Below, piece after piece: positions 59,099 through 64,000 of a stretch of 64,000 bases of DNA. The stretch lies in the NCBI GenBank assembly GCA_015680685.1, contig MNCI01015984.1, positions 781,456-845,455 of the forward strand, written 5' to 3'. A program made the translations under genes and the position numbers. This stretch comes from Gnetum montanum. Lineage: Eukaryota; Streptophyta; Gnetopsida; Gnetales; Gnetaceae. Below the pieces are notes generated by a model that was given only the letters and a program-made list of their open reading frames with translations, was not told where the DNA came from and searched no databases. Numbering within the stretch: the first letter of the stretch is position 1; the number at the start of each line of letters is the position of its first letter.

Positions 59099-59479
59099 CA
59101 CCTAGCACTTAGGAATTTTTGACATTTGCCTCATAACACGTGGAGTTTTGTAATTTTTTAGAGCCCAAAATCTTCCAGAGCTCATAACTTCCCAACTGTT
59201 TGTCCAAATCACTTCGTTTTTTGACCCTACACTTATAGGAGGTAAGACCTTTATCGTGGAGGCCAGAAACCTTAAGGTTTCTAATGAAAATTTTCCTAAC
59301 TCCCCAAAGGATTAATAACCTTACCAACATAGAAACATCAATTTTTTCAAAGATCAACCCTTCCAACAACCTTCGAGATGGTTTATTAATGATAATACAT
59401 AAATAAAATCACAATTGGATTAATTAAATCAACCATAATCACAACTTAGCCAAAGTGTAACAATCTTTAAGATATAAGG

Positions 59480-62071
59480 TGTTGGCGACCGTTTGGGACA
59501 CGACCGCCAACGAGTGTCCTCGAACAAGATTTAGGTGCTTGCTGGTCTCTGGCAACACCAAGGCCTAGATACCTCCAAATAAACTCAGTAGTTAATGTGA
59601 GTATGTATGTGTGCTGTTGCGGCGTGTGGTTATGAGAAATGTAACGATTGTGTTGTGTGTAAACTACAAATGACTTACTTTAAAGAGATTCAGCCAACTT
59701 TGCCAAGTACTGTGAGTTGTTGAAAGTTTCCTATTTTGTTCAATTGCCTAGTCTATGCGGTCCTTATGATACCTACTTGTAACAAATAAAATTTTGCAAA
59801 AACATTTGAGCACAACTCGGCAAATCTACTTCTAATTTTCCCTAGAGAAAGAGATATTTCCACAAGAAAATTAGAAATAGAGCAAGATTTGATGGAAATA
59901 GATAGAAAAGAAATGAAAGCAGATTTGTGTAGACCTCAAATATTTAAACAAGGTAAAATGACACGAGTAAACACTTCGCAATAAAGCTATTCCAAATTCA
60001 ATATCTACGAATTGTTCAAACTTCCAAGGCTCAAACAAGCAATATCTTCAAGACAATCCTACTATGCTACCAAAAATTGCTACGTNTCTGGTCCCATCAA
60101 AATACCAAAGATTTTCTGAACCCTCTCGACTACTGAATTGTTCAACGGCATGACTACAAGTAGAGGCTTTCTTACAACAATCCCAATAGCAGTTCCCACA
60201 CGTTGCACAATAATAAAATTTACTACTAAAATGCTTTTAAGGCTTTTAAACACAAGCGCTTCTATGGCAAAATTTTAATAAAAATTATTATTGATCAACA
60301 AGAACAGTAAAAGCAATCTAAAAATCCCAAAAGTACTTGCCAAGGATGATACTATCTAAACCACTAGCTAAACAATTTAAACAAAATAAAAAATAAAATA
60401 CATAACTCACAGAACCATGACAAAGAGGCTAAAATCTTTTCTTTAGCAAGCCATGTCACAAGTAATCTTCTTTACAAATGCTCTTCTCAAGACCCAAAGT
60501 GTGTCTTCAAGTGAGAGCCCAAATGCTAGCTAATAGCTTTTCAAAGTATGATCTCCAAAAATGTGATGTATGAGACCTTCCCCCAAAAAGTCCTTTTTAA
60601 AAAGTCCCCCCAAAAAGTCCTCTTTCTTCCTTGACCCCTGAAGCCTTTTTATAGGGTTCCAAGGTAGGTAGGGAAGTTACGTATTCAAAAATATCTTACC
60701 TAACTTCTCTCCCAAGTAACTTGCCCAATAAGTTAGGGAGTATTAACTTAGGAAGTTAGGAAGTTAGGAGATAAATATTTCTTTTGAAAAATAAATCCAA
60801 TAATTTCATATAATTGTTTACAATTATAGCTTTAATAGCCTTTCATTTTTTACTTGTTTTAAAATTTTGAAGAATGCTTATTGACGTTCTTAGTGATTTT
60901 ATAAACAAGGTGATAACATAATATCTACCTTGGCATAAATGTTGCCGGAACCTTAATCCTAAATAATTCATGTGCACTTTCACCCATATGAAAATGGCTA
61001 GAAAATTCAAATTTGAAATATCAAGCCCAAATGTGAAGGTGCCAGGCCTAGAACTGCCAGCAACTAATTCAAATTATCTTGCCCTACCGAAAATCGTTAC
61101 CAACAACTGCCATCACGGGAGAAGGCTCAACCACCGCGTTAGGAAATGTCGCCCTATGTCCCGTAAGATTCTGCAACCATTCTAACCTTTGCCTCTCACA
61201 AGTGCTCTTCTGGTTTTGATGATTATACAGAAATTTTGCAAGGTTTTTTATCCTTGAGCAAAGTAAATTCGTATCCGTCGCTGCCGTCGTCGAAGCTGGT
61301 GTTGTCGCGCTTCAAGGAGAAGCTTCCGCTGGATCTGTGAAACCTGGAACGCCACCACCCTCGGCATACGTGGATGAGGCATCTCTGGATCGACCAAACC
61401 CTCGGTCACACCTGGAAACCCTATCAATAACGGATGAGGTGAAGACTTGCTGACAGTTGCTTTATGTTACTTACCCCTTTGCCTGCTGGCTGTGCCTCCC
61501 TCTACCAGATCTATGCCAAAGCCGAGGTTATAGCCGCCACATGCACAACAAAGGCTTCTCTTCTACCGCCGTTGATCTTTCATTCGTCGTTGTGCATCCT
61601 CCCGCTGCTGGCCATCTGTCCTCCGCTCGCAGGTTTTAGAAGTATTCCTTGAGAATCTGGAGCCATTTTTGGCGATGTTAGATGCTCGCGATCTTTTTCT
61701 TTTTTGCAATAGAAACCTTCTCATCCTTTGTTAATTAAATTTACCAAATGAAATTCAAAACCTTTTGGTAATCCATTCATGAGTTCTTCTGCACGCTTCC
61801 AACTCTTAAGTGGACCTTAATAATCCATTATCCAACATTAGCAGGGAGTATGCTTTTTACGGTAAATAATTTCATCCTTTGTTTGCTATTCCAATGGCAT
61901 TTTAATCTTGTTTTCCAAGAAGGCCTGAACATCAAAATTATTTACCAATGGATGTTTCTTCAAAAATACCCATCAACTCACAATACTAAACTGAAAATTT
62001 ACAACCAAGGATTGTGCTAATTTTAAATAAAATATTCCAACTATTCCATGGAATGGCCAAATGTGCCAACA
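59480..62071 (-). repeat. E6 3' LTR
   Basis: Plus-strand ends are TGTTGGCGACC and TGTGCCAACA, with 7 bp terminal inverted repeats TGTTGGC/GCCAACA; 2592 bp. On the minus strand it follows the polypurine tract TGAGGGGGCAAAAA (plus-strand 62072-62085). The minus-strand TATA box (ACCCTATAAAAAGG) lies at about 60643-60656. One ambiguous base (N) is at 60086. Confidence 0.82.
61250..61640. other. GC- and CpG-rich segment inside E6 LTR
   Basis: The LTR is AT-rich except here, where CpG is frequent (about eight in 61270-61315). Both strands have open stretches; the minus strand has GTAAGT-like and AG sites that could be splice sites. No protein family recognised. It may be an acquired gene piece or an LTR regulatory island. 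Confidence 0.4.
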
Positions 62072-62253
62072 TTTTTGCCCCCTCATTTCAAGACTAAAAC
62101 ATACTGAAAATTTCACTAAATTTTTACAGCTGAATAGAAATCTTTTTTGAGGAAAATTCTCATTTCACATAAGGTGTGATGGGACAAAAACCTCATTGCT
62201 AAGCAAAATCAAACTGTACACAATAAACTATACATTACTAAGTCCTTCATGGA

Positions 62254-62766
62254 CTATTCTTGGAATGGAAACTGAATTGTGAGGGTTACCCTAGTGGGAA
62301 TCGTCATCTCTCTAACTGTTTCATAGGAAATCTCTGATGTGATGAGGGTGGTCCTGTTGCTCTTGGGCTTGGTAGAGCTCTCACCTTGATCTACATGAGC
62401 TTTCTCTTCGGCACTTTTCTCATTTTCCTTTTCGGATGAGCTCTTATGTTCTTTTCCATTAGGTCCTTCATTTTCCTCTCGGAAGACAAAAGCTTCTCCC
62501 CATCCCCATGATGACTTTTCATAGGTTGGTGGCTCTTCTCCTTTTTCTTCTTCTTTGGAACAATCTTGATATCGCCCCCAAACATTGGACTCTATATCCA
62601 AACCTCTAGTGAGAAAAGAAAATTCATCGAACAACCAAGCCATAAAAGGACACTCCTTTGGAGCTCCACAAGATCTAGCCTTTAGATAAGCCTTCAATAC
62701 ATGCTCAGGGCAACATCCCATCACATATGAAATAAAAGGCTTTCTCATTACTCTCTCAAACTCCAT
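62254..62766 (-). CDS. E6 accessory ORF, 170 codons, unknown function
   Basis: Intact from the ATG at 62764-62766 to a stop at 62254. The first half is compact with several Cys (MRKPFISYVMGCC, LKARSCGAPKECPF, MAWLFDEFSFLTRG). The second half is Lys/Glu/Ser-rich and low in complexity, ending with TIPTRVTLTIQFPFQE. No signal peptide or membrane helix. It lies after integrase on the same strand, where extra ORFs of gypsy elements occur. A TATA box 65-78 bp upstream suggests separate transcription. I do not recognise the family. It is the only intact ORF of this size with supporting context in the window. Confidence 0.6.
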   Translation of the reverse strand: MEFERVMRKPFISYVMGCCPEHVLKAYLKARSCGAPKECPFMAWLFDEFSFLTRGLDIESNVWGRYQDCSKEEEKGEEPPTYEKSSWGWGEAFVFREENEGPNGKEHKSSSEKENEKSAEEKAHVDQGESSTKPKSNRTTLITSEISYETVREMTIPTRVTLTIQFPFQE

Positions 62767-62830
62767 TAGCTCTTCTAACCTTCACTACTAAACTTGAATT
62801 GAAAGATGATGAAATCTTAAGCAATCTAAC

Positions 62831-62844
62831 CCTCTTTTTATAGG
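62831..62844 (-). promoter_or_regulatory. TATA box before E6 accessory ORF
   Basis: The minus strand reads CCTATAAAAAGAGG, ending 65 bp upstream of the ATG at 62766. It resembles the LTR TATA context of the same element (CCCTATAAAAAGG). The spacer 62767-63132 holds no coding region. Confidence 0.55.
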
Positions 62845-63132
62845 TGATAAAAATTTGAACTCCCACCCAAGTGTCTTCAACCAAGCTTCCTTCTTTTTAG
62901 GCATTCAAACCATTTGTCACAATCCTCACTAAGTGGTGGATGAGTCATCTTTCCCACTTGTCAAACTTGTAGAATTCCACTTGTTTCACTTGTAGGCTTC
63001 CACTTGCCTCACTTGAGGAAAGATAATGTTCCAAATATAAATAAAGCATAATTAAATATAATAATGGACACTATACTCCTAGTAATATTTACATAATACT
63101 ATATACATATATTATTTTGTGTAATGACATCT

Positions 63133-63444
63133 TCAAGCTATATGCAATTGTCCCAAATAATGTTTTATATGCAAAACATTATATGGAAATTGCAATTCCA
63201 TGCCATCCAAGGTTGATAATTTGTAAGTATCCTCTGATAATTGCTTTGTAATTTGAAAGGGACCAATCCATGTCGGGATAAACTTATTTGGTTTTTTCAT
63301 ATTCCATAATAGTACAAGGTCCCCTATCTTGAAAGTTCTTTTCAAAGCCTTTCTATCAAACCATCTTTTAACTTGAGAGGTATTCTGTAACAAATTATCC
63401 CTCGCTTTATCTACTTCAGCTTCTCTTTTAATGAGCAAAGTCAT
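63133..63444 (-). pseudogene. E6 integrase C-terminal domain
   Basis: Reads DNLLQNTSQVKRWFDRKAL, FKIGDLVLLWNMKK, WIGPFQITKQLSEDTYKLS, LHIKHYLGQLHIA and ends at 63133. This is the usual gypsy C-terminal integrase fold (GDLVL...GP). It is out of frame with the core by a small indel near 63441, where an expected linker is also short. Confidence 0.82.
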
Positions 63445-64000
63445 GAAACTCCTATCTTTATCAGTTTTTTCACTATAACTTTGTACAATACAGAAGCTGA
63501 ACTTATAATCTTGTTTGTAATTCTTGTTGGCAAACCATAAACTAAGTTATATGGTGATGTCCCGATAGCTTTCTTGAATCTGATTCGATTTGACCATAAT
63601 GCAGATTGTAGATAATCGATCCAATTTCCTGGATTCCCATACATCGATTTCTTGATATAAGTGATAAGTTTTTTATTGGTGGATTCTGCTAGGCCATTTC
63701 CTTGAGGATAATAATTTGATGAGGAAAATAAGAAAATGGATTTTTCAGATGCCCATCGGATAAACTCCTCGGATTTGAAGGCAGGTCCATTGTCTGACAC
63801 TAACACTTCGGGTAGACCAATTCTACTTAGAATTTGATCTTCTAGAAACTTAATCACATCTAATGCTAAACTTCCTCTTAGAGCTTTTGCTTCAGACCAT
63901 TTAGTGAAATAATCAATAGTTGTGAGAATAAACTTATGTCCAGCTCTTGAAGGAGTAATTGTACCAATAAAATCCAAACCCCATTGCTGAAATGGTCTAT
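63441..64000 (-). pseudogene. E6 integrase catalytic core, continues beyond window
   Basis: Open from the window edge to 63441. Catalytic Asp at 63972-63974 (WGLDFIG), Asp at 63792-63794 (VSDNGPAF) and Glu at 63684-63686 (NGLAESTNK) give D,D(35)E. TTIDYFTKWSEAKAL and WSNRIRFKKAIGTSPY are further family blocks. The core looks catalytically complete; the frameshift to the C-terminal domain is the only defect in view. Confidence 0.87.

Larger units (their letters stand above)
50271..59479 (+). mobile_element. E4: Athila-like retrotransposon, 3' part cut by E6
   Basis: 5' LTR 50271-51150, primer site 51151-51170, gag 51306-53800, PR 53860-54261, RT 54409-55330, RNase H 55560-56060, INT 56240-57360, conserved noncoding region to 59057, internal U3-like promoter 59058-59098, and the ORF3 leader up to 59479, where E6 begins. 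ORF3 and the 3' LTR should lie to the right of the window. Several frameshifts and many stops. Confidence 0.88.
59480..64000 (-). mobile_element. E6: Ty3/gypsy retrotransposon with accessory ORF, partial
   Basis: The 3' LTR (59480-62071) is at the left; internal parts run right: polypurine tract, accessory ORF 62254-62766, spacer, integrase 63133-64000 and beyond. TAAGG (59475-59479) is the probable left target duplication in E4. It is the youngest layer of the nest here: it interrupts E4, and its accessory ORF and integrase core are open. The subgroup is not clear from integrase alone. Confidence 0.85.

Overview
The window is plant nuclear DNA made almost entirely of nested, decayed Ty3/gypsy LTR retrotransposons. 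No ordinary host gene, rRNA, tRNA or CRISPR array was recognised. Deep nesting, very long elements and heavy C-to-T decay point to a large-genome seed plant, possibly a gymnosperm (low confidence). I name seven elements E0 to E6. E0 to E4 are related Athila-like elements: 820-890 bp LTRs starting TGA and ending TCATCA, a tRNA-Asp-type primer site, gag-PR-RT-RNaseH-INT with an FMDD reverse transcriptase, and a third ORF (ORF3) after a roughly 2 kb conserved noncoding stretch. E5 is Tat/Ogre-like (YVDD RT, dual RNase H, 1.66 kb LTRs). E6 is another gypsy element with a 2.6 kb LTR.

Layout: E0 (+) 1-4239, only ORF3 and the 3' LTR. E3 (-) starts at 4844; its 3' LTR is split by E1 (+, 5318-26870), which is itself split by the complete E2 (+, 9286-22471, perfect GTGAC duplication). 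E3 resumes at 26871 with ORF3 on the minus strand, is interrupted by E5 (-, 31316-48758, perfect TTAAT duplication), resumes at 48764 and is cut inside its protease at 50270 by E4 (+, 50271-59479). E4 is cut just before its ORF3 by E6 (-, 59480 to beyond 64000).

Three features stand out. First, E5 carries between PR and RT, antisense to gag-pol, a gene with its own TATA box and eight exons whose seven GT-AG junctions are all phase-compatible. Its N-terminal part resembles an FCP1/NIF-type HAD phosphatase. Second, in E2, E3 and E4 a second U3-like promoter lies upstream of ORF3 and carries the same short motif type as that element's own LTR. ORF3 looks like a basic plus coiled-coil protein rather than an envelope. 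Third, E6 has an intact 170-codon accessory ORF after integrase with its own TATA box. In all of these elements the accessory gene seems to have its own promoter, separate from the LTR-driven gag-pol transcript.

All coding regions except the E6 accessory ORF carry stops or frameshifts, and many stops fit C-to-T change at Gln, Trp or Arg codons. Positions of splice sites, domains and family names come from reading the sequence by eye; no database search or alignment program was run.
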